DNA of 64,000 nt, taken from positions 177,777 to 241,776 of the forward strand of contig JBDUYP010000020.1 of NCBI GenBank assembly GCA_039944535.1. Direction: 5' to 3'. The translations under genes were made by a program, and so were the position numbers. The notes below the pieces were generated by a model, which worked only from the letters and a program-made list of their open reading frames with translations, was not told where the DNA came from and ran no database searches. Positions 39,699-48,590 of this stretch are shown here, one piece after another. The stretch is from JAMZMI01 sp039944535 (lineage in GTDB: Bacteria; Bacteroidota; Bacteroidia; Cytophagales; Cyclobacteriaceae). The first letter of the stretch is position 1. Every line of letters starts with the position of its first letter.

Positions 39699-41081
39699 AT
39701 GAAAAATTTAGGTCTAGCACTTTTACTGGGAATCACCGGGTTGCTTATTTACTCATGTGAGCCCGTGGAAGAAAAAATTTCCGGATCAGGCTCTATCAAT
39801 CTACACTTTAGTACGGACACTGTGATTTTTGATACACTCCTTACGGCGCGCACGAGCATCACCAAGAGGTTGAGGATTTTCAACCCATCCAAAAAAGCAG
39901 TTTCTATTTCGAGTATTCGACTAGGTAAGGGGGAGTCATCACCTTACTCAATCATTGTCAATGGCAAGTTTGGAACCGAAATAGAAGACGAGGTGCTCTT
40001 TGGTGGCGATAGTCTGCTCGTGCTGGTGGATGTGGAAATCGATCCGCAGGATATAAACCTCCCCTACATTGTCAAGGATTCGGTGGTGGTGGACTGGAAT
40101 GGCAACAGCGGCCATGTGAAACTGGTGGCCTGGGGTCAGGATGCCAACTTTATCAACGGCGAAATAATCTGTGATCAAACATGGACAGCAGATAGGCCAT
40201 ATGTGATCTATGATGGCATTTTGGTTGACTCACTTTGCACATTGACCATACAACCGGGAGCACGAATTTATCTTGACAATGAAGCGGCGGTTTTTGTGAA
40301 GGGTACGCTAAAGGTTCTTGGAGACTCGAGCAATCGTGTTGTGTTCAGAAATACACGCTTCGATGAAAATTATAAAATAGCCCCTGGACAGTGGGACGCA
40401 ATTTATTTTTTGGAAGGAAGTAAAAACAATGAGATACGCTATGCTGATTTGGAGAACGGAACGCAGGGACTTAGGATAGGCACTCCTGATGACGACACTG
40501 ACTATGACCTTGTTTTGGCTAATGCAAGCATAAGACACATGTCTCAAACAGGAATTCAGTCGTATACCTCAGACCTGTTAGTAGAAAACACCGAAATTTT
40601 CAATTGTGGCAACTTCACTGTGGTCAATGCTCTCGGTGGGTATTACAGATATGAGCATTGTACCTTTTCCAACATTGGAAGCTATTTTATAAATGAAGAC
40701 CCCTCTTTTTATTTCACAGATGAACTGGAAATAGAGCAAAACCAATTCCTATATGGAGATATTGACGTGCTTATTAGGAACAGCATCATCTGGGGTCCAA
40801 ACGATGAAGAACTTTTTTTCGAAGCTTCTGGCAATGCCAACTTTACCTTAGAAATGAGTTCTAATATCATTAAGTCCGAACAAGATTTTGGAACCACTAA
40901 TTACACGTCCACCGAAAATGACTTTCCTGGCTTTGTTGATCCTTTCGAGTTCAACTTCCGGTTAGATTCTCTTTCTTTTGCCAGGGACAAAGGAGAAGAT
41001 CTGGGATATGAATTTGATGTTTTGGGTATCCCGCGAGATGATAAGCCAGATATTGGGGCACATGAAAGAGTTGACCGATGA
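39699..41081 (+). CDS. Right-handed beta-helix lipoprotein
   Basis: A 460-residue lipoprotein with lipobox IYSC, lipidated Cys20. After an N-terminal Ig-like region (about 30-150, RLRIFNPSKKAVSISSIRLG and the following) comes a long parallel beta-helix-type region (about 180-400), with coil motifs such as NNEIRYADLENGTQGLRIG and LLVENTEIFNCGN. The fold is common in polysaccharide-binding surface proteins. No pectate-lyase active residues are evident. It is probably anchored to the outer membrane. The stop overlaps the start of yjbQ by four bases (ATGA), so they may be translated together. Confidence 0.82.
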   Translation: MKNLGLALLLGITGLLIYSCEPVEEKISGSGSINLHFSTDTVIFDTLLTARTSITKRLRIFNPSKKAVSISSIRLGKGESSPYSIIVNGKFGTEIEDEVLFGGDSLLVLVDVEIDPQDINLPYIVKDSVVVDWNGNSGHVKLVAWGQDANFINGEIICDQTWTADRPYVIYDGILVDSLCTLTIQPGARIYLDNEAAVFVKGTLKVLGDSSNRVVFRNTRFDENYKIAPGQWDAIYFLEGSKNNEIRYADLENGTQGLRIGTPDDDTDYDLVLANASIRHMSQTGIQSYTSDLLVENTEIFNCGNFTVVNALGGYYRYEHCTFSNIGSYFINEDPSFYFTDELEIEQNQFLYGDIDVLIRNSIIWGPNDEELFFEASGNANFTLEMSSNIIKSEQDFGTTNYTSTENDFPGFVDPFEFNFRLDSLSFARDKGEDLGYEFDVLGIPRDDKPDIGAHERVDR

Positions 41082-41506
41082 TATTTTTTCAGGAGCATAT
41101 TACGCTTTCGGCAAAAAGCCGGGGGTTCCACTTGGTTACGGGTGAGGTGCTTTCCGCAATCCCGGACCTCCGAAAGATCAAGAAGGGAATGCTGCAGGTT
41201 TTTATCCAGCACACTTCAGCCTCATTGACTATCAATGAAAATGCAGACCCTACGGTTCGGCAGGATTTTGAGTCCCATTTCAATAAAATGGTGCCGGAGA
41301 ATGCGCCATATTATATCCACACCTACGAAGGCCCGGATGATATGCCGGCACACATCAAGTCTTCACTTTTGGGGGCATCCGTGATGATTCCGATAGCAAA
41401 TGGCCGTCCTGCGTTAGGCACATGGCAGGGTATTTACTTGTGCGAGCACCGTGATTACGGCGGCTCCAGAAAGCTCGTTGCTACGGCCTGGGGAGAGTCT
41501 GATTAA
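41078..41506 (+). CDS. yjbQ: YjbQ family protein
   Basis: A 142-residue protein of the YjbQ/UPF0047 family. The conserved QHTSASLTINENAD segment (about 46-59) and the ending motif GTWQGIYLCEHRDYGG (about 115-130) identify it. E. coli YjbQ has a reported minor thiamin-phosphate-synthase-type activity, but the main role is unresolved. It overlaps the preceding lipoprotein gene by four bases, and its stop overlaps the stop of the convergent YitT gene by four bases. Confidence 0.9.
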   Translation: MIFFQEHITLSAKSRGFHLVTGEVLSAIPDLRKIKKGMLQVFIQHTSASLTINENADPTVRQDFESHFNKMVPENAPYYIHTYEGPDDMPAHIKSSLLGASVMIPIANGRPALGTWQGIYLCEHRDYGGSRKLVATAWGESD

Positions 41507-42420
41507 AGCTTCTTCAACTTTTTGAGCGGCAGCTTTTTGATCATACCCCCTTTGATATCTTTCACTTTTGACATCACCAGAAAGGCACTAGGGTCTATGC
41601 TGGCAATCTCCGTTTCCAGACGTGCCAGTTCCAGACGCGTTATCACGGTGTAGAGGATGTTGGTGCGTGCGTCGGGGTTCGACTGTAGGCTAAACCCTTT
41701 GCTGCCGTGATAGATGGTGGCACCCCGTCTTAGCTTCGAAAGGATCATCTCGCGAATTTCAGCATGCTTGTCGGAAACTATCGTAACGCCAATATATTCA
41801 TCAAAACCTTCCAAAACGAAATCCACCGTTCGTGATGCGGCAAAGTATGTGATGATCGAGTACATGGCTGTTTCTAGTGAGAGAAGGTACGCCGCTACGG
41901 AGAAAATCAATACGTTGAAAATCAAAATAAGCTCACCCACGGAGAAGCCCGTTTTCTTTCCCAGATAGATGGCCAAAACCTCCGTGCCGTCAATGATGGC
42001 CCCACCTCGAATGGAAAAACCAATTCCCAACCCCAGAAAGAAACCTCCAAACACGGCGACCAGCAATGTGTCATCCGTAAGTGTTGGGAAATGAAAATTG
42101 TAGATCACAATGGCCAGCAATGTGATACTCAAAAAGCTTTTGATAGCGAAGGTTTTGCCAATCTGCCACCAGCCCAGAACCAAAAACGGAATATTGATCA
42201 GAAATATAAAAAGAGAGGGACGCCCCTCTGTTACCACAGCCAGAAGGAGAGAAATACCCGTAACACCCCCATCGAGCACATCGTTTGGCAGCAAAAAGCT
42301 CTCAAGTCCAAATGACGCAGCAGCCACACCAAGAACCATAAGAAATCCCTCGCGGCTGAATCGTCTAAGTTTTATTTTGAAAGAAGTAGATTTATCTGGC
42401 ATAATAAAGCAAAAATTCAA
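41503..42420 (-). CDS. YitT family membrane protein (DUF161/DUF2179)
   Basis: A 305-residue membrane protein with five or six helices over about 25-215 and a C-terminal cytosolic DUF2179 domain (about 215-290; the start is VTIVSDKHAEIREMILSKL). The GVTGISLLLA motif near 52-61 and GGAIIDGTEVLAIYLGKK near 139-156 are family features. Members are conserved in many bacteria but their role is unknown. A YitT homologue binds or transports small ligands in some reports; this cannot be inferred here. Transcribed convergently with yjbQ. Confidence 0.88.
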   Translation of the reverse strand: MNFCFIMPDKSTSFKIKLRRFSREGFLMVLGVAAASFGLESFLLPNDVLDGGVTGISLLLAVVTEGRPSLFIFLINIPFLVLGWWQIGKTFAIKSFLSITLLAIVIYNFHFPTLTDDTLLVAVFGGFFLGLGIGFSIRGGAIIDGTEVLAIYLGKKTGFSVGELILIFNVLIFSVAAYLLSLETAMYSIITYFAASRTVDFVLEGFDEYIGVTIVSDKHAEIREMILSKLRRGATIYHGSKGFSLQSNPDARTNILYTVITRLELARLETEIASIDPSAFLVMSKVKDIKGGMIKKLPLKKLKKL

Positions 42421-42830
42421 ATGTAAGTTAACACCACTTCGTGTGCCAAAATCATTTCTTCTGTAACCTTTTAGTTCTGCACAATTAACTTAACCGAATC
42501 AAATAATCCGACCTATAGGTTTGATACCAAACAAAGAAGAGTCGATAAAGGAGGAAAATTGCTAAGGCGGGAAATCATCCGCGTGAATATTATTGTTAGA
42601 ATGAGTTTTAATGACGAAGGAAACCCACACGATTTTTCTGTACGCTGTTTTTTGGACAGAATTGCATCTGAGCCAATCACAAACGATTGTAATTGATCAA
42701 AACGTGGAAACTCAGGGTTTAAAAGCCACGTTATGTCTAGATTTTGATTTTTTTTTCATCCCAAAAAACATCTTGTTGGTCGAGAAAAACTCCTGCCTAG
42801 CCTCACAACGCCCTTATATTTAAATTCTAT

Positions 42831-42849
42831 TACAATTTACATCGCTGGT
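42831..42849 (+). repeat. Copy 1 of a 19-base motif next to a hairpin
   Basis: The 19-base sequence tacaatttacatcgctggt is repeated, with one difference, at 43965-43983. Each copy lies one or two bases before a G-rich hairpin followed by a T-run. The two copies bracket the PPK2 gene. Confidence 0.7.
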
Positions 42850-42850
42850 T

Positions 42851-42883
42851 AGAAGGGGGTCTATATACCCCTTCTTTATTTTC
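42851..42883 (+). terminator. Hairpin with T-rich tail, upstream of PPK2 gene
   Basis: The stem agaagggg (42851-42858) pairs with ccccttct (42868-42875) around a nine-base loop, then a T-rich tail. It has the form of an intrinsic terminator on the plus strand, but lies between genes and would end an unidentified rightward transcript. Confidence 0.6.
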
Positions 42884-43004
42884 CCCCCTTTTCATCCTTC
42901 AAGCCTTCCCTTTGCATTGACCATTATCAGCTCGACTGCTGACAGCCTTTAGTTTCATCCAGATTTTTAGTTGTTAATTTGGTGCTTCACCATTTTGCGC
43001 ACAC

Positions 43005-43778
43005 ATGAATACTGAAACCTACAACACTGCTTTGCTCGAATTGCAAGAACAACTGGTTCACCTGCAGGAATGGGTGAAAAGGCAGGGATTGAAAGTTGTT
43101 GTCATCTTTGAAGGCAGAGACGCTTCTGGCAAAGGAGGTGTGATCAAACGCATAACTGAGCCTCTAAACCCACGAGTGGCGAGAGTGGTGGCACTTGGAG
43201 TGCCTACGGAGAAAGAAAAAAGCCAGTGGTATTTCCAGAGATATGTGGCTCATCTGCCGGCAAAGGGTGAAATAGTCTTGTTTGACCGCAGTTGGTACAA
43301 TCGTGCCGGAGTGGAGCGGGTAATGGGTTTTTGTACTGAGGAGGAGTACCGTGAGTTTTTACGTTCGTGTCCGGAGTTTGAGCGCATGCTCATCCGATCG
43401 GGTATTATTTTGGTGAAATACTGGTTTTCTGTAAACGATGATGAGCAGGAAAAGCGGTTTCGCAATCGCGTAAACAACCCTATGAAACGCTGGAAATTTA
43501 GCCCCATGGATTTGGAGTCGAGATCTAAATGGCTAGAATACTCCAAAGCCAAGGATGAAATGTTTGCTCATACGGACACCAAGCAATCTCCGTGGTTTGT
43601 GGTGAATGCTGACAATAAAAAATCAGCTCGCCTGAACTGTATCCGTCATTTGCTGAGCCAGATTCCATATCAAAAGGTTGATTATCCGGAAGTAGAGTTG
43701 CCTCCTTTACCCGAAAACAAATCCTATGTACGTCCGCCTATGGATTACCAGACATTTGTTGAGGAGTATTATTCTTAA
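43005..43778 (+). CDS. ppk2: Polyphosphate kinase 2
   Basis: A 257-residue PPK2 of the single-domain class. The Walker A motif is EGRDASGKGG at 36-45, the Walker B segment LFDRSWYNR at 92-100, and the lid contains the RFRNRVNNPMKRWKFSPMD segment (about 151-169). PPK2 enzymes use polyphosphate to phosphorylate nucleoside mono- or diphosphates, or make polyphosphate in reverse. The length fits class I (NDP-acting), but this cannot be proved from sequence. The gene stands alone on the plus strand, bracketed by two motif-hairpin elements. Confidence 0.93.
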   Translation: MNTETYNTALLELQEQLVHLQEWVKRQGLKVVVIFEGRDASGKGGVIKRITEPLNPRVARVVALGVPTEKEKSQWYFQRYVAHLPAKGEIVLFDRSWYNRAGVERVMGFCTEEEYREFLRSCPEFERMLIRSGIILVKYWFSVNDDEQEKRFRNRVNNPMKRWKFSPMDLESRSKWLEYSKAKDEMFAHTDTKQSPWFVVNADNKKSARLNCIRHLLSQIPYQKVDYPEVELPPLPENKSYVRPPMDYQTFVEEYYS

Positions 43779-43964
43779 ATGAGCAGAAAATCACCTGTAA
43801 ACCATTAAAACGAGGTTTGGGCGCAGTTCATTTCACTATCTAACCCCCTTATAGTCAGACAATTCTATTCACCGAGGTTTTGGCAGGTTTCAACGAGTTG
43901 ATATCCCCGGGTGACGAGTTTGGCCTTCGCGGGCAGGCCACTATACTTAAGTTTGAAATGTTAA

Positions 43965-43983
43965 TACAATTAACATCGCTGGT
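43965..43983 (+). repeat. Copy 2 of the 19-base motif next to a hairpin
   Basis: The sequence tacaattaacatcgctggt matches the copy at 42831-42849 at 18 of 19 bases. It stands two bases before the terminator hairpin downstream of the PPK2 gene. Confidence 0.7.
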
Positions 43984-43985
43984 AT

Positions 43986-44016
43986 GAGGGGGGAGTCGAA
44001 GACTTCCCCCTTTTTT
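43986..44016 (+). terminator. Intrinsic terminator after the PPK2 gene
   Basis: A 12-bp stem including GU pairs (43986-43997 with 44001-44012), a gaa loop and a T-run 44011-44016. It reaches into the last codons of the convergent metallo-hydrolase gene, which ends at 44015. Confidence 0.8.
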
Positions 44017-44896
44017 AATTCCTCTTCTTCCAATACCTTATCAAACCTGCCACACTCATCCAGCTAGGGTTTGCTGCCTCATATTGCTTTAGTCCGTGAT
44101 CATTCACGCCTTTGTCCATCAGCTGAGCAGCTGTGTATGCTTTGAAATGCGGAGTGATCTCCTCTGCCGTCATTCCACTTTCCCACTTTTCTTTTACCCA
44201 AAGGGCCCAATCATTAAGAATGTGCCTGAGCTCAGATAAGTGTTCATGCTTGTTTTCTACCAGTCCAAAATGCGTCAGGTAGAGTTTGGATCCGTCCATT
44301 TCAAGCAGTTTTTCTATACTCACGTTCCAGTCTTCCAGGTTTATATCCGGAGGAGGACATGGAGGAACCACCGGCCCATCACCGATTTTCACTCCGGCAA
44401 CATCACCGGTGAAAATAGTATCGTTGATTTGCCATGCAATATGATGCTTCGCATGACCTGGTGTATTCATTGCGCGTATTTTGATGCCACCAATTTCCAA
44501 CACTTCATTATCTCTCGGTGCGACTAGCAGATTGCCGTTTATTTTTTCCATGGCTCCCCAGAGCCGCTCCATATCATCACCATAAATCATTTTGGCGGAG
44601 TTGTATAGCTTGGTGGGGTCTTCCATGTGGTTGACACCAAAGGGGTGAACGTATATTTTGGCTCCTTTTTTGGCGAATGCCCAGGCTGCCCCGGCGTGAT
44701 CAAAATGAATGTGCGTGAGCAATACATGTTTCACATCTTCTACTTCATACCCGTGCTTTTTCAGTTCCGATTGCATCGAAGCAAAAGTGGAGTATGGTCC
44801 CGTTTCTATCAGAATGGGGCCGTCTGATGATTCTATTAAAAAAGAGGCGATGGCATGATCAATGCCGAGAAAATTCAAATCTAGTACGTGGATCAT
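44015..44896 (-). CDS. MBL-fold metallo-hydrolase
   Basis: A 293-residue metallo-beta-lactamase fold protein. The metal-binding motif THIHFDHAG (about 61-69) is complete, and further ligand histidines and aspartates occur in NTPGHAKHH and FTGDVAG (about 144-175) and LTHFG (about 218-222). Cytosolic, without signal peptide. The family includes lactonases, glyoxalases II and phosphodiesterases; the substrate is not clear. It is divergent from the thioesterase gene with 37 bases between the starts, so the two genes may share a regulatory region. Confidence 0.9.
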   Translation of the reverse strand: MIHVLDLNFLGIDHAIASFLIESSDGPILIETGPYSTFASMQSELKKHGYEVEDVKHVLLTHIHFDHAGAAWAFAKKGAKIYVHPFGVNHMEDPTKLYNSAKMIYGDDMERLWGAMEKINGNLLVAPRDNEVLEIGGIKIRAMNTPGHAKHHIAWQINDTIFTGDVAGVKIGDGPVVPPCPPPDINLEDWNVSIEKLLEMDGSKLYLTHFGLVENKHEHLSELRHILNDWALWVKEKWESGMTAEEITPHFKAYTAAQLMDKGVNDHGLKQYEAANPSWMSVAGLIRYWKKRN

Positions 44897-44933
44897 TTTG
44901 TGTTTATTTGTTGCTTCAAACTAACAAAAAATT

Positions 44934-45416
44934 ATGGGCAATCGTGACTACTTTCAGGATCATATGCCGGAGAATGTTTGCTTCGGCTGTGGAAAAAACC
45001 ATGAAGGATTAAATATCAAAAGTTACTGGGAAGGAGAGGAGGCGGTATGTCGCTGGGATTCAGAAGAAAAATATCATGGCTGGGCCAATCTGCTCAACGG
45101 TGGAGTTTTGGCCACTCTGGTGGATTGCCACTGCATGGGCACGGCCATGGCACACGCTTACAAAATAGAGAATCGTGATTTGGACTCTGACCCTGTTTAC
45201 AGGTATGCCACCGGCACGCTCACGGTCAAATACCTGAAGCCCACACCAAACGACAAAACCGTTGAACTAAGAGCCCGAATTGCGGAGGTGAAAAACCGGA
45301 AAACGGTACTCAAGTGTGAGGTGTTTTCTGAAGGCGTTCAAACCGCCGAGGCTGATGTCGTTGCTATTCGTGTTTTTGATAGCAGTAACCACAAGGGAGA
45401 GAACCCATTCAAATAG
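44934..45416 (+). CDS. PaaI-type hotdog-fold thioesterase
   Basis: A 160-residue hotdog-fold protein. The start MPENVCFGCGKNHEGL (from residue 11) is characteristic of a PaaI-like subfamily with an N-terminal CxxC. The hotdog helix and active-site loop are HGWANLLNGGVLATLVDCHCMGT, read in parts (about 42-64). Members hydrolyse aromatic or medium-chain acyl-CoA esters. The start could also be Met11. It converges on the ABC permease gene with only one base between. Confidence 0.87.
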   Translation: MGNRDYFQDHMPENVCFGCGKNHEGLNIKSYWEGEEAVCRWDSEEKYHGWANLLNGGVLATLVDCHCMGTAMAHAYKIENRDLDSDPVYRYATGTLTVKYLKPTPNDKTVELRARIAEVKNRKTVLKCEVFSEGVQTAEADVVAIRVFDSSNHKGENPFK

Positions 45417-45417
45417 C

Positions 45418-46248
45418 TTAAGACTTCAAGTCTCTCCGATTGAGTATAAACACGATACTTCCAAGATAAATCACGAACCAAACCGTGCTGATGGCTAAAG
45501 CTGAGAGAGGCACATTGTCTTCAATCTCCATGAAAGCATATTTTGGGAAGGGTACAGGAATCAAATCATTTATAGCATGAATGGGGAAATACGGGGCTAA
45601 AGAGGCCCAAATTTGACCCTTCAAAAAGGGAGCCTCTGTGAAAATCATGGTCAGTATGGGCTCAAACATTAGGCTGTAAAGAGTCAACGCTATGATGATG
45701 AAACCTGCTTTTTTGACGATTAATGAAAGTAAAAAGGCCAGTGCGCAGAAAATGACAATGTCGTACCAGTAAGCAAAGAGAAATTCCAGTTCATCAAAGA
45801 CGTATTGCCCTCCCTGAACGTGTGAGTAAACAGAGCCATTGATTAACCCAGATATAAATAGCAAAATGGTACTGAAAAGAGCCAGAGCCGCAATCAAGAG
45901 CATTTTGCCAATGAGGTATTCTTTTTTGCTAATCCCATCAATGATGTTTTGTCTGAGGGTGTTGTACGTTTGATCATTGGTGATGGAAATGACCACAATG
46001 AATGCAATCAGAATTTTGAGAAATGAACCAATATATGTGGTGTTTTGCCAGATGTCTGGAAAGTCATAGATTGGAAGTATTGTTGGGTCTATTCCTTCAA
46101 AGTCTGCACCGTGATTTTTGAGGTATTCGAGAAGAAACATGCCCCCGAAGCAAATGATGACCAAGGCCAGCGCATAGAGTCCCAGCAGAACCCAAAACGT
46201 GGGGTAATTCTTGATTTTTAGCCATTCCAGTTTGAGTGCTCGTATCAT
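45418..46248 (-). CDS. ABC transporter permease (ABC-2 type)
   Basis: A 276-residue membrane protein with six hydrophobic helices (about 16-40, 70-90, 110-140, 160-180, 185-205 and 240-270), the ABC-2 permease layout. The start overlaps the stop of the upstream ATPase gene by four bases, so it pairs with it. The exporter substrate is not known; lipids, antimicrobial peptides or drugs are common. The gene ends the leftward operon that begins with the ECF sigma factor. Confidence 0.88.
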   Translation of the reverse strand: MIRALKLEWLKIKNYPTFWVLLGLYALALVIICFGGMFLLEYLKNHGADFEGIDPTILPIYDFPDIWQNTTYIGSFLKILIAFIVVISITNDQTYNTLRQNIIDGISKKEYLIGKMLLIAALALFSTILLFISGLINGSVYSHVQGGQYVFDELEFLFAYWYDIVIFCALAFLLSLIVKKAGFIIIALTLYSLMFEPILTMIFTEAPFLKGQIWASLAPYFPIHAINDLIPVPFPKYAFMEIEDNVPLSALAISTVWFVIYLGSIVFILNRRDLKS

Positions 46249-47138
46249 TTTTCTTCGAGTATTTTTAGAAATTCCTGTTCCAGCGAATTTGTTCGGGTTA
46301 CGATTCTTTTTAGGGAAATGCCCTGTTCAAAACAGTATTTGTTGATGGCATCACTTGTAAGGCCATTGGCAGTTTTTAGAACGAGGAGGCCGTTCTCTTC
46401 ACTCATTTGTTCAATGTTGTCAAGTTTCAAGATTGCGATCTTGAGTTTTTCATTGTCTGCGGCGGCAATTTCCACTTCATTGGTTTCACCCAAAATATCA
46501 TTTACAGGCCCCTCGTGGAGTTTTTCTCCCTGGCGCAAAACACAAAAGTGCGTGCAGACTTTTTGCACCTCATCCAGAAGGTGACTGGCCAGCAGTATTG
46601 TTTTTCCCGCGGCGGCTATTTTCCTTATCAAAGTTCTGATCTCGGCAATACCCTGTGGATCCAACCCATTTGTGGGCTCGTCCAGAATGAGAACAGGGGG
46701 GTTGGCTATCAGGGCTGCTGCGATGGACAGTCGCTGTTTCATCCCCAGGCTATATGTTTTGAATTTGTCGTTTTTTCTTTCGGAGAGTCCAACTTGTGTG
46801 AGTACCTCTTCGATACGATCAAAAGAACATTCTTTGATATGCGCTGTGATGCGCAGGTTTTGCACAGCTGTGAGATAAGGGTAAAAACAGGGCGTTTCCA
46901 GTATGGCGCCAATTTGCTTTCTGGCGCTAATAGGGGACATGCCGCCAAACCACTGATAAGACCCGGCCGTAGGTGCTACCACATCCAGTATCATGCCCAG
47001 AGTGGTGGTTTTGCCACTGCCATTGGGTCCTAAAATACCGTAAACCTGACCCGACTGAATGCTGAGATTGAGGTTGGTCACGGCTTTCACCTTCCCGAAG
47101 CTTTTGGAAAGCCCTTTTATTTCAAGAATGTCCTTCAA
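46245..47138 (-). CDS. ABC transporter ATP-binding protein
   Basis: A 297-residue ATPase of the CcmA/DrrA-like exporter group. Walker A GPNGSGKTT (about 38-46), signature LGMKQRLSI (about 129-137), Walker B VLILDEPTNGLDP (about 148-160) and the switch His in LASHLL are all present, followed by a C-terminal extension of about 90 residues. It energises the adjacent permease, with which it overlaps by four bases. The gene lies 17 bases from the second DUF4252 gene in a leftward operon. It may export a ligand monitored by the sigma factor system; that is speculation. Confidence 0.94.
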   Translation of the reverse strand: MKDILEIKGLSKSFGKVKAVTNLNLSIQSGQVYGILGPNGSGKTTTLGMILDVVAPTAGSYQWFGGMSPISARKQIGAILETPCFYPYLTAVQNLRITAHIKECSFDRIEEVLTQVGLSERKNDKFKTYSLGMKQRLSIAAALIANPPVLILDEPTNGLDPQGIAEIRTLIRKIAAAGKTILLASHLLDEVQKVCTHFCVLRQGEKLHEGPVNDILGETNEVEIAAADNEKLKIAILKLDNIEQMSEENGLLVLKTANGLTSDAINKYCFEQGISLKRIVTRTNSLEQEFLKILEEK

Positions 47139-47155
47139 AATGTGGGTTGATTGAG

Positions 47156-47638
47156 TTAGAAAATGTCAATTAAATCAAGGTCTTCCATGCTTTTGATCAG
47201 CGTAGGGATCTTTTGCCACGGTATATTACCTTTCAGATAAAAGGCCACCGCCAGCTCGTCTGAGCGCATATACCCGGCAAATTCCTGCTGGCGTTTATCA
47301 CTTTTCCCAACTATGGACAAGCTCATGTCCCCGCCAAGCACAGCGGCATACTCTTCAAAACCTACACCCTGGTATTTGTCACAAACGTCCATATACGATT
47401 TGTTTGCCTGGCTGCTGCTGTCCAGTTGGTAAACGAGCAATTTTTCCACGCCGGTAACCAGTTCGTTGAAATCAGCATTTTGCTTGATGTTGACCATGCG
47501 AAGCGTGCTGGGATAAAAGCAATACTTGCCGTCATTGCCATTTTCGAATTGGTCTTTCAGGATGGACTCCTGTGCAAAAAGGGGCTGCCGCGACAGCCCC
47601 AAGATTGAAATAAAGAGGATGACCTTAATCGTCTGCAT
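47156..47638 (-). CDS. DUF4252 family exported protein, copy 2
   Basis: A 160-residue exported protein. Signal peptide about 1-22 (cleavage near LFA-Q). The body resembles DUF4252 proteins of Bacteroidota, which are often encoded in pairs behind ECF sigma factors. It shows the AVLGGDMSLSIVGKSDKRQQ segment where the family has a beta-rich core. The start overlaps the first DUF4252 gene by 14 bases, so the two are co-translated. Function unknown. Confidence 0.78.
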   Translation of the reverse strand: MQTIKVILFISILGLSRQPLFAQESILKDQFENGNDGKYCFYPSTLRMVNIKQNADFNELVTGVEKLLVYQLDSSSQANKSYMDVCDKYQGVGFEEYAAVLGGDMSLSIVGKSDKRQQEFAGYMRSDELAVAFYLKGNIPWQKIPTLIKSMEDLDLIDIF

Positions 47639-48146
47639 TGAGTTTGCCTAAATTATCCAAACCGCCTACATTCATGGATCTCGCTATTTTGGAGATGTTT
47701 TTCAGGTCTATTTCGCCATAGAGGCTGAGCAGCACAAAATGCTTGTTTCCGCCTACTACCATGATGAGTTCTTCTATGATGCCGTTTTTGTCTTTGATAG
47801 AAAACTTCATGTTTTCTTCCGCATCCTTGACCGACATCAGTTCCTCATATCCGGCAGTCTCCACGTCTTGGGTGGCTTTTTTGTACATAGCAGCAGAGTT
47901 TGGAATAGAGTCTGCGGCTATAATTTTGAGCCCTTTCAGTTTGCTGATAGCCTTGAGAAACTCTTTTTCCTCTTCACTACCTGCTTCCAGTTCTGTGAAA
48001 AGCGAAAACATTTTGCTACTGACAGACACCTTGGTGAAGGCGTCATTGTCTGCCAACTCGTTGAAATAGCCGGTCACGACTTTCCCTTGAGCAAACACTC
48101 CCAGGGAGGTCAAAATAATTGCGATTGATAGTAATATCTTTTTCAT
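47625..48146 (-). CDS. DUF4252 family exported protein, copy 1
   Basis: A 173-residue exported protein with signal peptide 1-19 (cleavage at VFA-Q). It fits the DUF4252 pattern: (F)TKVSVSSKMFSLF near 38-50, a lysine-rich KLKGLKIIAAD strand and a late beta segment ELIMVVGGNKHFVLLSLYGE near 125-144. The partner overlaps downstream. It lies 18 bases after the putative anti-sigma gene. Family role unknown; encoded with an ECF sigma operon here. Confidence 0.82.
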   Translation of the reverse strand: MKKILLSIAIILTSLGVFAQGKVVTGYFNELADNDAFTKVSVSSKMFSLFTELEAGSEEEKEFLKAISKLKGLKIIAADSIPNSAAMYKKATQDVETAGYEELMSVKDAEENMKFSIKDKNGIIEELIMVVGGNKHFVLLSLYGEIDLKNISKIARSMNVGGLDNLGKLNADD

Positions 48147-48164
48147 GTCTTTGATCTTAAAATG

Positions 48165-48590
48165 TTATTCTTCGTCTGAAATGATTTGTTCTGCTTTGTT
48201 GATATGTCCTATTTCTTTGGAATAAGTTTTGCCTTCATTCAGCCCTGACGAAACCATCATCAGCGCTTTTCTGGTGATTTCGTAGGCTTCCTTCGGGTCT
48301 TCTACCAAAAAGTTGTCTCCGCTTCTCGAATCCTGAATTACGATGGCAGCAGTCATGATGCCCACCAAAACAGCCGCCGCTACTGACCACCGGCTTTTCC
48401 AGCCGGTACGACGGGGGTGTTTGAATGTCACCCCGGGCTTTTTGGCCTTAGTGTTCACCGCCTGAAAGTATCTGCCCTGAGCCGTCAATGAAGGGTTTGA
48501 TTTGAAATATGCTTTCAACTCTGCCTCTTCCGCCAGTGTGGCTTCACCCGCCCAATACTTTTCCTGCAATTCCTTAATTCGCGATTCCAT
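48165..48590 (-). CDS. Putative anti-sigma-type single-helix membrane protein
   Basis: A 141-residue protein: an N-terminal, cytosolic, helical segment (about 1-65) containing EKYWAGEATLAEEAELKAYF, a single transmembrane helix (about 69-87) and a C-terminal periplasmic part. This layout fits a small anti-sigma factor, and the start overlaps the stop of the sigma gene by 17 bases. The YWAGEATLAEEAEL pattern resembles the N-terminal motif of Bacteroidota proteins that bind ECF sigma factors, but no ZAS zinc-binding HxxxCxxC is present. The assignment is from context. Confidence 0.7.
   Translation of the reverse strand: MESRIKELQEKYWAGEATLAEEAELKAYFKSNPSLTAQGRYFQAVNTKAKKPGVTFKHPRRTGWKSRWSVAAAVLVGIMTAAIVIQDSRSGDNFLVEDPKEAYEITRKALMMVSSGLNEGKTYSKEIGHINKAEQIISDEE

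Larger units (their letters stand above)
42421..43004. other. 584-base intergenic region between YitT and PPK2 genes
   Basis: No convincing protein gene is visible. The plus strand could encode 70 residues at 42611-42823, but its composition is not protein-like and I reject it. The region contains a 7-bp stem (aacgtgg 42701-42707 with ccacgtt 42726-42732) near a T-rich tract, and the motif-plus-hairpin element at 42831-42883. The latter points rightward, so some rightward transcript starting upstream in this region would be terminated there. A small RNA gene is possible. No exact TAnnTTTG box was found. Confidence 0.5.

Noticed and set aside
42611..42823. A 70-codon reading frame upstream of the PPK2 hairpin
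   Set aside because: Its composition (long Phe run, no recognisable fold) and lack of a promoter or conserved start look like chance. The region may hold an RNA instead, so I describe it as intergenic.
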